This document shows, in pieces, positions 32,730 through 39,758 of a stretch of 41,815 nucleotides of DNA (within the stretch, counting starts at the first letter, position 1; each line of letters starts with the position of its first letter). The notes under the pieces were generated by a model. The model saw only the letters and a program-made list of their open reading frames with translations. It was not told where the DNA came from and did not search any database. The translations under genes were made by a program, and so were the position numbers. Origin of the DNA: Flemingiibacterium sp045634345 (lineage in GTDB: Bacteria > Bacillota > Clostridia > Oscillospirales > CAG-272); NCBI GenBank assembly GCA_045634345.1, contig JAZRAB010000125.1:1-41815 (forward strand), written 5' to 3'.

Positions 32730-33823
32730 AGATATGTCATTCGGTAAAAGAAATTAATGTAAGCCGCGATATGTGGCAGATGCTTTGTGAAAGCACAAAA
32801 CCGATAGTGATGTACGGCATGGGAAACGGCGCGGATAAGATCCTCGCCGTTTTTTCCCAAAAGGGAATAGAGGTTTCGGATTTCTTCGCTTCCGACGGTT
32901 TTGTGCGTCATCAAACCTTTCATGGCAAGACTGTCATGAGCTATGCGGAGATATGTGAGAAGTACGACGATTTCATCGTTGTTGTTTCGTTTGGCTCGCG
33001 CCTTCCCGAGGTGCTTGCAAATATTTACAGGCTTGATAGTGAGCGTGAGTTATATGTCCCCGATGTTCCGGTTGTAAATGACGGAGAGTTGTTTGATCTT
33101 GCTTTCTTTGAGCGGCACCGTGATGAGCTTGATGCGGCGTGCGAGCTTTTTTGCGATGATTTGTCACGGCAGACATTTTGCGATGTGATACTTTACCGTC
33201 TGACGGGAAAGATTGAGTATCTCCGTCGGCATACGGCAGTGCCCGATGAGGTGATGAATAATATACTCAATGCAAGAAAATACCGATTCACTGCCGATCT
33301 TGGTGCATACAACGGCGACAGTATACGCGAGCTTCGAGAGTGCGCCCCAAGACTTACACGGATTGTCGCGTTTGAGCCTGATGCACGGACATATAAAAAG
33401 CTTACTGCATTTTCCGATACAGTATCATACGATATCAAAGCCTATAACTGTGCCGCATGGGACAGTGATACAACACTCGAATTTACCGCAGGCGGCAATA
33501 GAAATTCGACTCTTATTGGCAGTGAAGGCGTTAAGACGGGAGCTAAGATAAAGACAGTAGAGGCGGCACGCCTTGACAGCTTTTACAGCGGTGAGTGTGA
33601 TTATATCAAATACGATGTTGAGGGTGCGGAGTATGAGGCAATTCTCGGTTCACGTGAGACCATAGAGAGGGAACATCCGCAGCTCTTGGTGTCGCTGTAT
33701 CATAGAAGCGAGGATATCTACCGATTGCCGATGCTTATTAAATCGCTCGGCTACAGTAAGCTTTATCTGCGCAGATATGAATATCTTCCGGCATGGGATC
33801 TTAACTTGCTGGCTGTTGAATAA
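32726..33823 (+). CDS. FkbM family methyltransferase with N-terminal extra domain
   Basis: Protein of 365 residues, overlapping the amidohydrolase by 4 bp (ATGA). Residues about 20-110 contain VMYGMGNGADKILAVFSQKGI, a Rossmann-like start seen in bacterial sugar-modifying proteins. Residues about 180-365 form the FkbM SAM domain: FTADLGAYNGDSIRELRE (SAM site), RIVAFEPDARTYKKL, and CDYIKYDVEGAEYEAILG. O-methylation of a sugar or small metabolite is likely; acceptor unknown. It is the last gene before the accessory patch. Confidence 0.88.
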   Translation: MKICHSVKEINVSRDMWQMLCESTKPIVMYGMGNGADKILAVFSQKGIEVSDFFASDGFVRHQTFHGKTVMSYAEICEKYDDFIVVVSFGSRLPEVLANIYRLDSERELYVPDVPVVNDGELFDLAFFERHRDELDAACELFCDDLSRQTFCDVILYRLTGKIEYLRRHTAVPDEVMNNILNARKYRFTADLGAYNGDSIRELRECAPRLTRIVAFEPDARTYKKLTAFSDTVSYDIKAYNCAAWDSDTTLEFTAGGNRNSTLIGSEGVKTGAKIKTVEAARLDSFYSGECDYIKYDVEGAEYEAILGSRETIEREHPQLLVSLYHRSEDIYRLPMLIKSLGYSKLYLRRYEYLPAWDLNLLAVE

Positions 33824-33826
33824 ATG

Positions 33827-33853
33827 AAAACCACGTCATAAGGCGTGGTTTTT
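33827..33853 (+). terminator. Terminator of the lysC operon
   Basis: AAAACCACG pairs with CGTGGTTTT, 8-nt loop, T-run continuing TTTG. It separates the housekeeping region from the accessory patch. Confidence 0.88.
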
Positions 33854-33932
33854 GTTTACTTGTGCAGCATACTAATTATAAACAAAAGGGTATTTTTCAA
33901 CGTGATGCACTTGTTAAAAGGGGGCAGGCGAA

Positions 33933-34541
33933 GTGACGCTTTATGCCGGGATATTATTGCTTGAAAAGTTTATCAAACATATTGAAGCCATGCAGCTCCC
34001 GCGGTGTGACGAGTGGTGGTTCTACTCCTATGATTTCACACGGTTCGGTATGGTGCTTGATATGTGCCACTGTGCGGATTATACGGTTGAATCAGATGAC
34101 GAATTCACGATGACCGTTGATGAAGCATTTGCGGTTACGGAAATCACATGCGACATGATGACCGTAGCAGAGTTTGCCGCGCTTCATCATGTACAGCCGG
34201 TTGCTGTACGCCAATGGATCCGCCGCGGCAAGCTCCGTGCTATCAAGAAGCAAGGGCGCGATTGGCTGATCGCTTCGATTGCGGAGAAGCCCTCCCGGAA
34301 TTACAAGCCGGTGAGATATGAATGGGACTACATTGATGAGGTGCTTTATAAATCGTTCCCATTCCTAAAAGGTGTTAACTCCTTGCGGATCAAACAGGAT
34401 GTAGATGACAAATCTAATTTTGATATTTCTCTCGGTGATAGTATTCATATGAAGATTACGTCTGCAGAATGTGAGAGGTTGGAGCTTGCGTTGTTAGCAA
34501 TGAATGATATTGAGGTTGATGAATCCGATGATTACATATGA
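33933..34541 (+). CDS. Helix-turn-helix (MerR/excisionase-like) protein
   Basis: Protein of 202 residues from GTG 33933, with GGGGGCAGG upstream. The N-terminal ~70 residues are acidic and aromatic (CDEWWFYSYDFTRFGMVLDM). The middle (about 75-120) is a MerR/Xis type HTH: MMTVAEFAALHHVQPVAVRQWIRRGK and LRAIKKQGRDWLI, with the wing lysines. The C-terminal 80 residues are unfamiliar. The excisionase-type HTH and the position right after a terminator suggest a mobile-element or accessory regulator. A cluster of TCGA sites lies 27 bp downstream and could be its target. Confidence 0.8.
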   Translation: MTLYAGILLLEKFIKHIEAMQLPRCDEWWFYSYDFTRFGMVLDMCHCADYTVESDDEFTMTVDEAFAVTEITCDMMTVAEFAALHHVQPVAVRQWIRRGKLRAIKKQGRDWLIASIAEKPSRNYKPVRYEWDYIDEVLYKSFPFLKGVNSLRIKQDVDDKSNFDISLGDSIHMKITSAECERLELALLAMNDIEVDESDDYI

Positions 34542-34567
34542 TAACGAACTTTGATTGTTAATATTCA

Positions 34568-34625
34568 ACCCTCGATAGTGTCGATGTTAATTTGTCGAAA
34601 CTTTCGATGAAATTCTGTCGAGGGT
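34568..34625. repeat. Regularly spaced TCGA cluster (operator- or iteron-like)
   Basis: TCGA occurs at 34572, 34581, 34595, 34604 and 34618, i.e. spacings 9-14-9-14 (23-bp period). ACCCTCGA (34568) and TCGAGGGT (34618) form the outer inverted pair, and TCGAAA-C-TTTCGA (34595-34607) is a central palindrome. Confidence 0.6.
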
Positions 34626-34626
34626 A

Positions 34627-34872
34627 TTGACTAAAGAGTTTGGTTTTACAGACATACCCAAAGAAAAGACCGAGATATCCATGATTGAATCCGCTTCGAT
34701 CAACAACTGCAGATGTGATAAAAGTAAACCCTATTGTGCCGCTTGTCAGAATCGAATGCTGATACCGTTATCGGAGCAAGCCGTCTATAAGAACCTTGAT
34801 CGCAAGGATGCGCTTGCAGGAGATATAATAGGAATATGTCTAATGTTACCAGATGAAACATGCTATTATTAG
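34627..34872 (+). CDS. Possible small Cys-rich protein
   Basis: An 81-codon frame from TTG 34627 (or 63 codons from ATG 34681). The notable part is CRCDKSKPYCAACQN, four Cys in a knuckle-like spacing that could hold zinc. The ribosome binding site is weak for either start. It lies directly behind the TCGA cluster. I do not recognise a family, and it may be a remnant. Confidence 0.35.
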   Translation: MTKEFGFTDIPKEKTEISMIESASINNCRCDKSKPYCAACQNRMLIPLSEQAVYKNLDRKDALAGDIIGICLMLPDETCYY

Positions 34873-34949
34873 CAACTATTAACTGTTTATCGGAGTACTG
34901 CTGTAGATATACCATAAATTACATTTTTCTTACAGAACAGTTCAAATGA

Positions 34950-34978
34950 TTGACAGCAATATATTTTTGTAGTACAAT
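34950..34978 (+). promoter_or_regulatory. Consensus promoter of a candidate structured RNA
   Basis: TTGACA, 17 bp, TACAAT. No ribosome binding site plus start codon follows within the next 180 bases; a terminator does. Confidence 0.82.
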
Positions 34979-34984
34979 TATTGC

Positions 34985-35172
34985 AGAGTTTCCATTGGTG
35001 CATTTTCCGGTGCGTTCACGTCGGAATGTAAAGTCCGCCGGATGGAAGCTTTGTTATTACCGACGGAACAGTTCTTTAAGACTGTTATCTTTCGTTGTAA
35101 TAATTAGGGAAAAACGAATCTTCTCCTCTAAAGGGACTTGTATCCCACAGACTTGAGAATGATTCGTTTTTA
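34985..35172 (+). ncRNA. Candidate structured RNA or attenuator of unknown class
   Basis: A promoter-to-terminator segment of about 185 nt. Predicted helices: GAGTTTCCAT with ATGGAAGCTT (10 pairs, two G-U) enclosing a TTCCG/CGGAA stem topped by GTG-CGTT-CAC. A second arm follows, TTATTAC (35053-35059 region) with GTAATAA, enclosing AACAGT/ACTGTT. The terminator is AAAACGAATC+TTCTC with GAGAA+GATTCGTTTT (35111-35170, one bulge), followed by TATTTTAC. I do not match it to 6S, SRP or a known riboswitch. It could be a free sRNA or an attenuator for the gene at 35336, about 165 bp on. Confidence 0.6.
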
Positions 35173-35335
35173 TTTTACTCCTGAAAATGTATGTAAAAAT
35201 ATAAAACACGATCAAAAAGTCCGTTTTGTTGGACACAAGCTGTGCTAAAATAATATGACCATACGAGATACACGCGATGTTACGCATAGCATAGAAAGGA
35301 ATCTTTCGCTAAGGCGAAAGCCATGGTGGTTAGTT

Positions 35336-36136
35336 ATGAATGAAATTTGCCATTTGTTGAATCAATATCCACTGGAAAAGCACTATAAAGATTGCGAGAA
35401 GTATCTTAATTGCTCTATCAATTGGGATACTGTTTCTGAAAATATTCGAAAGGAACGCACAATTTATATTGACGTATCGGATGTGATTTCGCTTTTTCCT
35501 CACTTGGAGCTGGATGAAAACTATAAATTGCTCTGCTACCTTTCTTCTGAATACCACGGCATCTGGGGCAGAATAGCGGCAATAAAAAACGGGGATACAA
35601 GGGAACCTTTATATGATGAAGAGGCGAAGCTTGGGACACTAATTTTGGGTGGAGATTTTAAATTGCCGAAAAGTGCATCTCCGCCAATGGAAGCAATATA
35701 TCATGACGGAACAAGTGAAGGTTATTTTGAGGCGGTATTATGTACGCTTTTTCTTCAAGCTATTCCTTATAGGTATTATGAGCAGGAACATTGGAATATA
35801 ATCATGACCGAGCCGCCTTCGGATTTGACAGAAAAGTGGCATACTGTTGTTGATATAACCGATTGGACGCCTCGTATCGTTGGTAACAAGATTATTGCTT
35901 TCGTACGAGATATTGAAAATGGATGTGGTAGTTCCGATGGCTGCGACCATATATATTTAACACAGTTTAGTTTTGAAAGATACTTAGGCCATTATCACGT
36001 TTTCAAAGAGAATAAAACGCACTCTATGTATAAAAATCAAATTAATGACGATAGGCGTTATAATGATAAAAGACATTGCTGTGTGTGTTCGGGGAACCCG
36101 GTATTGATAGCAAAAGAAAAGAGCAGGCTTGAATAA
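35336..36136 (+). CDS. Hypothetical protein, unrecognised
   Basis: Protein of about 266 residues from ATG 35336, with GGTGG 5 nt upstream; the frame is open back to an ATG at 35255, but that start has no ribosome binding site and would cross a CTTTCGC-TAAG-GCGAAAG hairpin (35303-35320). The sequence is soluble, acidic-aromatic, with a C-terminal HCCVCSGNP cysteine cluster. Notable stretches are LGTLILGGDFKLP and WHTVVDITDWTPRIV. No signal peptide or membrane helix. Codon use is more AT-rich than the genes on either side, as expected of acquired DNA. It might be a toxin, immunity or element-borne protein, but I cannot assign it. Confidence 0.7.
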   Translation: MNEICHLLNQYPLEKHYKDCEKYLNCSINWDTVSENIRKERTIYIDVSDVISLFPHLELDENYKLLCYLSSEYHGIWGRIAAIKNGDTREPLYDEEAKLGTLILGGDFKLPKSASPPMEAIYHDGTSEGYFEAVLCTLFLQAIPYRYYEQEHWNIIMTEPPSDLTEKWHTVVDITDWTPRIVGNKIIAFVRDIENGCGSSDGCDHIYLTQFSFERYLGHYHVFKENKTHSMYKNQINDDRRYNDKRHCCVCSGNPVLIAKEKSRLE

Positions 36137-36222
36137 ATTATTCAGAATTGCAAACAAATTATGCAAAATCGATTATCAATCGCAGCATAAAAAACAGACA
36201 GCTTATTGGAAAGGAGCGCATT

Positions 36223-37470
36223 ATGTCGTCATACAGCGAGCTTATTAAAAGCTTCGAGCGTATTCGCGCGTATATGCGTGAGTTTTACGTTTACGGCTTC
36301 AAGAGCCGCGATGAATACAACAAAAAAAGTGCGCGCTCATACGATGACGAGCGCCGACGTATGGAGAGTTGGCTCGGAGATCATATGGGCTTTGTCCGCA
36401 CACCGGAGGGTAAGAACGTATTTATATCCATCGATAGTCGCAGCATAAAGCATAACCCGTTTTATAAGGCGTGGAAAGCAAAAAGCTTCACCGATGGTGA
36501 TATTACGCTTCATTTCATTCTTTTCGATATCCTGCATTCACAGGAAACTATGTTATCGCTTTCCGAAATATTGAACCTTATTGATGAAAAGTATCTTTCC
36601 AAATTTGACGAACCGATGATGTTTGATGAATCCACTGTTCGCAAGAAGCTGAAGGAATACGCAAAAGAAGGTATTATTATTGCCGAAAAGCAGGGCAAGA
36701 AAATGCTCTACCGCCGCGCTGACGATGTTCAGATGTCAGATATCGGCGATGTGCTCGACTTCTATTCCGAGGTGGCACCGTGCGGAGTTATCGGCTCATT
36801 TTTGCTCGACAAAGACGAGCCGCACGATGATATATTTACCTTCAAGCACCATTACATAACCTCGGCTATGGACAGCGGAGTTCTCGCGGCGTTGTTTACA
36901 GCAATGCGAAATAAATGCGCGATCACCGTGCTTAATCATAGCCGCAGGAGCGAGGATGCAAGAAAAAACAGAATAATTCCGCTTCGCATATTTATAAGTG
37001 TGCAAAGCGGCAGACAGCATTTGCTTGCGTACCACCCCGATTTCAACTGCATAAACTCTTTTCGTGTGGATTATCTGTCAGATGTAAGAATAGAAGAACC
37101 CACACCGCGTTTTGACGAGCTTCGCGCAACGCTCGATTCCATGCAGACGAAAATATGGGGCGTTGCAACGAAAAAAGAGGATGTTACAGAGCACATCGAA
37201 TTTACGGTTGTGATCGATCCGCACGAGGACTTTATAATTGAAAGACTTGAACGTGAAAAGCGTATCGGCAGGGTGGAAAAGCTCGACGAGCTTACATACC
37301 GCTTTGTAGCGGACGTTTACGACACATCAGAGCTTGTTCCTTGGATGCGGACGTTTATCTGCCGTATCACAGACATGAAGTTTACGAATAAGATGATCGA
37401 AAAACGGTTCAAGCGCGATATTGAGGAAATGTACCGTATGTACGGCATAGATGCGGGGGTGGCGGAATGA
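36223..37470 (+). CDS. WYL-domain transcriptional regulator, first of pair
   Basis: Protein of 415 residues from ATG 36223 with AAGGAG 6 nt upstream; the open frame extends 25 codons earlier without a site. The N-terminal ~190 residues include a winged-helix region (FILFDILHSQETMLSLSEILNLIDEKY, then STVRKKLKEYAKEGIIIAEKQGKK). Residues about 225-320 form a WYL domain, with IIPLRIFISVQSGRQHLLAYHP where the W-Y-L triad is degenerate. The C-terminal ~100 residues match WCX-type extensions. WYL domains bind nucleic acids or nucleotides and control defence and RNA-repair genes in many bacteria. The next WYL gene overlaps it by 4 bp, suggesting a heteromeric regulator of the RNA array and DUF2828 gene that follow. 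Confidence 0.85.
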   Translation: MSSYSELIKSFERIRAYMREFYVYGFKSRDEYNKKSARSYDDERRRMESWLGDHMGFVRTPEGKNVFISIDSRSIKHNPFYKAWKAKSFTDGDITLHFILFDILHSQETMLSLSEILNLIDEKYLSKFDEPMMFDESTVRKKLKEYAKEGIIIAEKQGKKMLYRRADDVQMSDIGDVLDFYSEVAPCGVIGSFLLDKDEPHDDIFTFKHHYITSAMDSGVLAALFTAMRNKCAITVLNHSRRSEDARKNRIIPLRIFISVQSGRQHLLAYHPDFNCINSFRVDYLSDVRIEEPTPRFDELRATLDSMQTKIWGVATKKEDVTEHIEFTVVIDPHEDFIIERLEREKRIGRVEKLDELTYRFVADVYDTSELVPWMRTFICRITDMKFTNKMIEKRFKRDIEEMYRMYGIDAGVAE

Positions 37471-38378
37471 TATTCAGTGAGCTTTACTCGGCTTATTATA
37501 ACGCCGTTGCGAGCATTATCGGTAAGCTGCTTTCGGGCGAGACCGACGAAAAAGAGCTTGCACGCTGCGTTTCAAAGTATGCGTTCGGAGAAAGCATGCT
37601 TACTATACTTCCATCTCTGAAAAGCGAGAAATGGCAGCTTCTACACGCCGATTTGACGACACATATCGAGCACAAGCCCACCATGCCGCTGACAAACATT
37701 GAAAAACAGTGGATCAAGGCAATCTCGCTTGATCCGCGAATCAAACTGTTCGGTGTTGATTTTGGCGCACTCGATGATGTTGAGCCGTTATTCACCGCAG
37801 AGGATTACTACATATATGATAAGTACGCGGACGGTGACCCTTATGAAGACGAGGGATACATCAAGCGTTTCCGTATGATTCTTGCGGCGATACGCGACCG
37901 CAAGCCTCTGCATATTGAGATGATAAACCGCAAGGGGCAGAATGTTGATATGAATGTTATCCCCGAACGGCTTGAGTATTCGGAGAAGGATGATAAATTC
38001 AGGCTTATTACGTCAGGTGTGCGGTACGGCGGCACAGTAAATCTGGGACGGCTTACAAGTGTCAGACACTATAACGGAAGCAGACTGTCTGATGCACCGC
38101 TTCGACCACCTGTGATAAAAAGTCTAACTTTGACCGTAACAGATGAGCGAAATGCACTTGAGCGAGTGATGCTTCATTTTGCCCACTTTGAAAAGCGTGC
38201 GGAAAAGATAGACGATATACACTACCAACTGACCGTAAACTATGACCGTGACGATGAAACGGAGCTTGTTATCCGTGTGCTTTCGTTTGGACCGATGGTC
38301 AAGGTGGAAGCTCCGGAGCATTTCGTTGATTTGATAAAAGAGCGCTTGATGCGCCAAAAAAACTGCAATTTAACTTAA
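37467..38378 (+). CDS. WYL-domain regulator, second of pair
   Basis: Protein of 303 residues, ATG overlapping the first WYL gene (ATGA). The N-terminal ~110 residues are helical with no classical HTH obvious. The WYL core is about 130-215 (RDRKPLHIEMINRKGQNVDMNVIPERLEY, then FRLITSGVRYGGTVNLGRLTSVR). The C-terminal WCX-like domain has VMLHFAHFEKRAEKIDD and SFGPMVKVEAPEHFV. Without its own clear DNA-binding domain it probably acts with its partner. It ends 14 bp before a strong terminator. A short degraded copy of its C-terminal coding region reappears at 41375, downstream of the DUF2828 gene. Confidence 0.83.
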   Translation: MIFSELYSAYYNAVASIIGKLLSGETDEKELARCVSKYAFGESMLTILPSLKSEKWQLLHADLTTHIEHKPTMPLTNIEKQWIKAISLDPRIKLFGVDFGALDDVEPLFTAEDYYIYDKYADGDPYEDEGYIKRFRMILAAIRDRKPLHIEMINRKGQNVDMNVIPERLEYSEKDDKFRLITSGVRYGGTVNLGRLTSVRHYNGSRLSDAPLRPPVIKSLTLTVTDERNALERVMLHFAHFEKRAEKIDDIHYQLTVNYDRDDETELVIRVLSFGPMVKVEAPEHFVDLIKERLMRQKNCNLT

Positions 38379-38392
38379 AAAACACGTTTTTC

Positions 38393-38425
38393 GCTGCGAA
38401 CTTTAATGAGTTCGCAGCTTTTTTT
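38393..38425 (+). terminator. Terminator of the WYL pair
   Basis: GCTGCGAACT/AGTTCGCAGC, 10 bp perfect, loop TTAATG, then seven T residues. It isolates the regulators from the array. Its 3' arm is part of a 46-nt block repeated at 41446. Confidence 0.93.
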
Positions 38426-38456
38426 CCGTGAAAAGTGAGGAAAAAGGTGGTAAAAT
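38411..38456 (+). repeat. 46-nt leader repeat, copy 1, with putative array promoter
   Basis: Matches 41446-41491 at 44 of 46 positions. After the terminator 3' arm and T-run it carries GTGAAA (38428-38433), 17 bp, TAAAAT (38451-38456), and GAGGAAAAAGGTGG between them. Both copies directly precede structured-RNA arrays, so I read the second half as the array promoter. Confidence 0.7.
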
Positions 38457-38466
38457 GTAATCACAA

Positions 38467-38546
38467 AAGGCGCAGACAGCAATTGCTTAAGCAACGGACT
38501 TTTAATTCGTAGAGCTAACGGGAGGTATATCCCGGGTATGTGCCTT
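38467..38546 (+). ncRNA. Array unit 1 (class A)
   Basis: 5' arm AAGGCGCAG then ACAGCAA; 3' arm GTGCCTT pairs with AAGGCGC (7 bp, one G-U), followed by GC. Internal hairpins TTGC-TTAA-GCAA and CGGGA/TCCCG. Confidence 0.7.
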
Positions 38547-38551
38547 GCTTA

Positions 38552-38653
38552 AAGATACGAACAGCAACTCATCCAATCATTGCTGACGGCCTTACTCCAC
38601 ATGGAGCGCTCGCGGTTGTAGCGGGAAAGATGGCTGATTTTGAATCGTATCTT
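38552..38653 (+). ncRNA. Array unit 2 (class A)
   Basis: 5' arm AAGATACGA then ACAGCAA; 3' arm TCGTATCTT, 9 bp perfect, followed by GT. Internal CTCCA/TGGAG and AATCA/TGATT pairings. Confidence 0.75.
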
Positions 38654-38663
38654 GTTAAACGGT

Positions 38664-38709
38664 ACTGCGGTCTGAGTCCATGTCGTGACCATGTCAACTT
38701 GGCCGCAGT
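38664..38709 (+). ncRNA. Array unit 3 (class B, short)
   Basis: ACTGCGG/CCGCAGT, 7 bp perfect, with an internal CATG/CATG stem and 7-nt loop. It lacks ACAGCAA. Followed by GCTGTTAAAA, like the spacer after unit 2. Confidence 0.55.
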
Positions 38710-38719
38710 GCTGTTAAAA

Positions 38720-38771
38720 CGCATCGATGATAATACCTACTCCTGCTGGGTTGGTGTTCACTTGCGGTGCG
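38720..38771 (+). ncRNA. Array unit 4 (class B, short)
   Basis: CGCATCG/CGGTGCG, 7 bp with one T-G pair. The interior is not clearly folded. Confidence 0.45.
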
Positions 38772-38776
38772 GTTGA

Positions 38777-38841
38777 ATTGCCCCTCATTTGCGGAGCCGC
38801 CGCTGCGTGTTTTATCGAAAGTGTGTCCGCCGAGGGATAAT
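38777..38841 (+). ncRNA. Array unit 5 (class B)
   Basis: ATTGCCCCTC/GAGGGATAAT closes the unit with one mismatch and one G-U pair. Interior GC-rich around GCGGAGCCGC. Confidence 0.45.
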
Positions 38842-38848
38842 TCATTCA

Positions 38849-38910
38849 AAGGCACATACTGCAACTCTTATAGCTAATGAAATTGGATCAAAAAGTGAAA
38901 AATGTGCCTT
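38849..38910 (+). ncRNA. Array unit 6 (class A)
   Basis: 5' arm AAGGCACAT then ACTGCAA (one change from ACAGCAA); 3' arm ATGTGCCTT, 9 bp perfect, followed by GT. Confidence 0.75.
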
Positions 38911-38921
38911 GTTATTTCGAA

Positions 38922-38963
38922 GCTTAACGGAATCCGACCTACATATACTGTGTATGTGTAAGT
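38922..38963 (+). ncRNA. Array unit 7 (class B, weak)
   Basis: GCTTA/TAAGT closes two hairpins, CGGA-A-TCCG and ACATA/TATGT. The closing stem is short, so boundaries are uncertain. Confidence 0.35.
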
Positions 38964-38984
38964 GGGTTTACCGATAAGACATTA

Positions 38985-39066
38985 AAGACGCTCACAGCAC
39001 TGAAGCATTGTCAGGTAAGTTCTGACCCACGCCGATATTGGCGTGAAATTCACGCAAATGCGTCTT
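38985..39066 (+). ncRNA. Array unit 8 (class A)
   Basis: 5' arm AAGACGCTC then ACAGCAC; 3' arm GCGTCTT (7 bp), followed by GT. GTCAG-7-CTGAC (39010-39026) is a 5/7/5 arm like an anticodon arm, and CACGCC/GGCGTG forms another hairpin. Confidence 0.75.
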
Positions 39067-39074
39067 GTATATGA

Positions 39075-39142
39075 GAAATGGCAACAGTGAAAACTTACCG
39101 AAGTTCATTGCTCAAAGCACCGCTTTGAAATCCTGCCATTTT
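39075..39142 (+). ncRNA. Array unit 9 (class A, divergent)
   Basis: 5' arm GAAATGGCA then ACAGTGA; 3' arm TGCCATTTT, 9 bp with one G-U. Two perfect internal hairpins, AACTT-ACCG-AAGTT and CAAAGC-ACC-GCTTTG. The GT after the stem is missing. Confidence 0.7.
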
Positions 39143-39163
39143 TCATCTTTTTCCGCTTCCCCA

Positions 39164-39222
39164 GAGACACGCACAGCAATTTATTCCTACTTATTTATCA
39201 AGACTCCTAAAAGGGGTGTCTT
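39164..39222 (+). ncRNA. Array unit 10 (class A, short)
   Basis: 5' arm GAGACACGC then ACAGCAA; 3' arm GTGTCTT, 7 bp, followed by GT. A 27-nt gap follows, the longest in the array. Confidence 0.65.
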
Positions 39223-39249
39223 GTTTTAAAGGGAAGCTTATCTGTAAAA

Positions 39250-39357
39250 AAGATGCCCACAGCAAGTACCGTCTATCATCTGCCCCATAGGAGCAGCTGC
39301 CCATTGTAGGCAGTGACAAGCGGAGTGAAAGGCTTCGCATGATATTAAAGGCATCTT
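39250..39357 (+). ncRNA. Array unit 11 (class A, longest)
   Basis: 5' arm AAGATGCCC then ACAGCAA; 3' arm GGCATCTT, 8 bp, followed by GT. Second helix TATCAT/ATGATA; CTGCC-7-GGCAG (39297-39313) is a 5/7/5 arm with loop CATTGTA. Confidence 0.75.
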
Positions 39358-39362
39358 GTAAA

Positions 39363-39428
39363 TATGTGCCGTCACTTGTAGATTCTGCGCCATAAATCAA
39401 TTATGGGTAAGGCTGCCGAGGGCACATA
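39363..39428 (+). ncRNA. Array unit 12 (class B)
   Basis: TATGTGCC/GGCACATA, 8 bp perfect. CCATA-7-TATGG (39390-39406) is a 5/7/5 arm with loop AATCAAT. No T-arm and no ACAGCAA. Confidence 0.6.
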
Positions 39429-39434
39429 AAAGCA

Positions 39435-39509
39435 AAGGCGCAAACAGCGATAAAAATACTGACAAATGGGCGCGGAGAAATCCAACCCTTATCGGTGGAA
39501 TTGCGCCTT
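39435..39509 (+). ncRNA. Array unit 13 (class A)
   Basis: 5' arm AAGGCGCAA then ACAGCGA; 3' arm TTGCGCCTT, 9 bp perfect, followed by GT. Inner helices CGATAA/TTATCG and GGG/CCC. Confidence 0.78.
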
Positions 39510-39514
39510 GTATA

Positions 39515-39585
39515 TGGAAGGGGGACTCTGTGGCAGAGCAGGTGTCGAAAGCACTTGAGTGGAGGTTCGAATCCTCCCCCTCCCA
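39515..39585 (+). ncRNA. Array unit 14: degenerate tRNA-like element with GAA in the anticodon position
   Basis: The acceptor-like stem is GGAAGGG/CCCTCCC (one A-C mismatch). The D-like stem CTCTG/CAGAG has only a 3-nt loop, so the GG of a real D-loop is lost. The anticodon-like arm AGGTG-TCGAAAG-CACTT puts GAA in the anticodon place, but with C at position 33. The T-arm GGAGG-TTCGAAT-CCTCC is canonical. No CCA follows (ACAC). I read it as a tRNA-derived mimic; it is not likely to be a working tRNA. Confidence 0.75.
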
Positions 39586-39592
39586 CACAAAA

Positions 39593-39674
39593 AAGGCAAG
39601 TACAGCAAATCCAAGCTTCCGAGTAGCGTCTTTAAAATAAAACGAGCCGCGAGTGAGACGCGGTAACTTGCCTT
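39593..39674 (+). ncRNA. Array unit 15 (class A)
   Basis: 5' arm AAGGCAAGT then ACAGCAA; 3' arm ACTTGCCTT, 9 bp perfect, followed by GT. CCGCG-7-CGCGG (39647-39663) is a 5/7/5 arm with loop AGTGAGA. Confidence 0.8.
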
Positions 39675-39681
39675 GTCATAT

Positions 39682-39757
39682 GCCTTGGTAGCTCAGTTGG
39701 TAGAGCGAGGGACTGAAAATCCCTGCGTCGCAGGTTCGATTCCTGCCCAAGGCACCA
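39682..39757 (+). tRNA. tRNA-Phe (GAA), array unit 16
   Basis: Canonical 76-nt tRNA: acceptor GCCTTGG/CCAAGGC, D-arm GCTC-AGTTGGTA-GAGC, anticodon arm AGGGA-CTGAAAA-TCCCT with GAA, variable GCGTC, T-arm GCAGG-TTCGATT-CCTGC, discriminator A and encoded CCA (39755-39757). It lies 7 nt after unit 15 and 1 nt before unit 17. The 3' end AAGGCACCA is immediately repeated as the 5' arm of unit 17. Confidence 0.97.
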
Positions 39758-39758
39758 G

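Noticed and set aside
34950..35156. 68-codon plus-strand frame over the candidate RNA
   Set aside because: It begins at the promoter itself, lacks a ribosome binding site, and ends inside the terminator stem.
38540..38776. 78-codon open frame inside the RNA array
   Set aside because: It starts within the 3' arm of unit 1, crosses four closed helices, has no ribosome binding site, and its translation looks random.
39397..39588. Minus-strand frames reading GGGGFEPPLK- and EGEDSNLHSS-like peptides
   Set aside because: These are the familiar antisense translations of tRNA T-arm/acceptor sequence and arise from unit 14. A similar AGFEPAN/GGIRTRE artefact at 41530-41794 comes from the tRNA mimic there.
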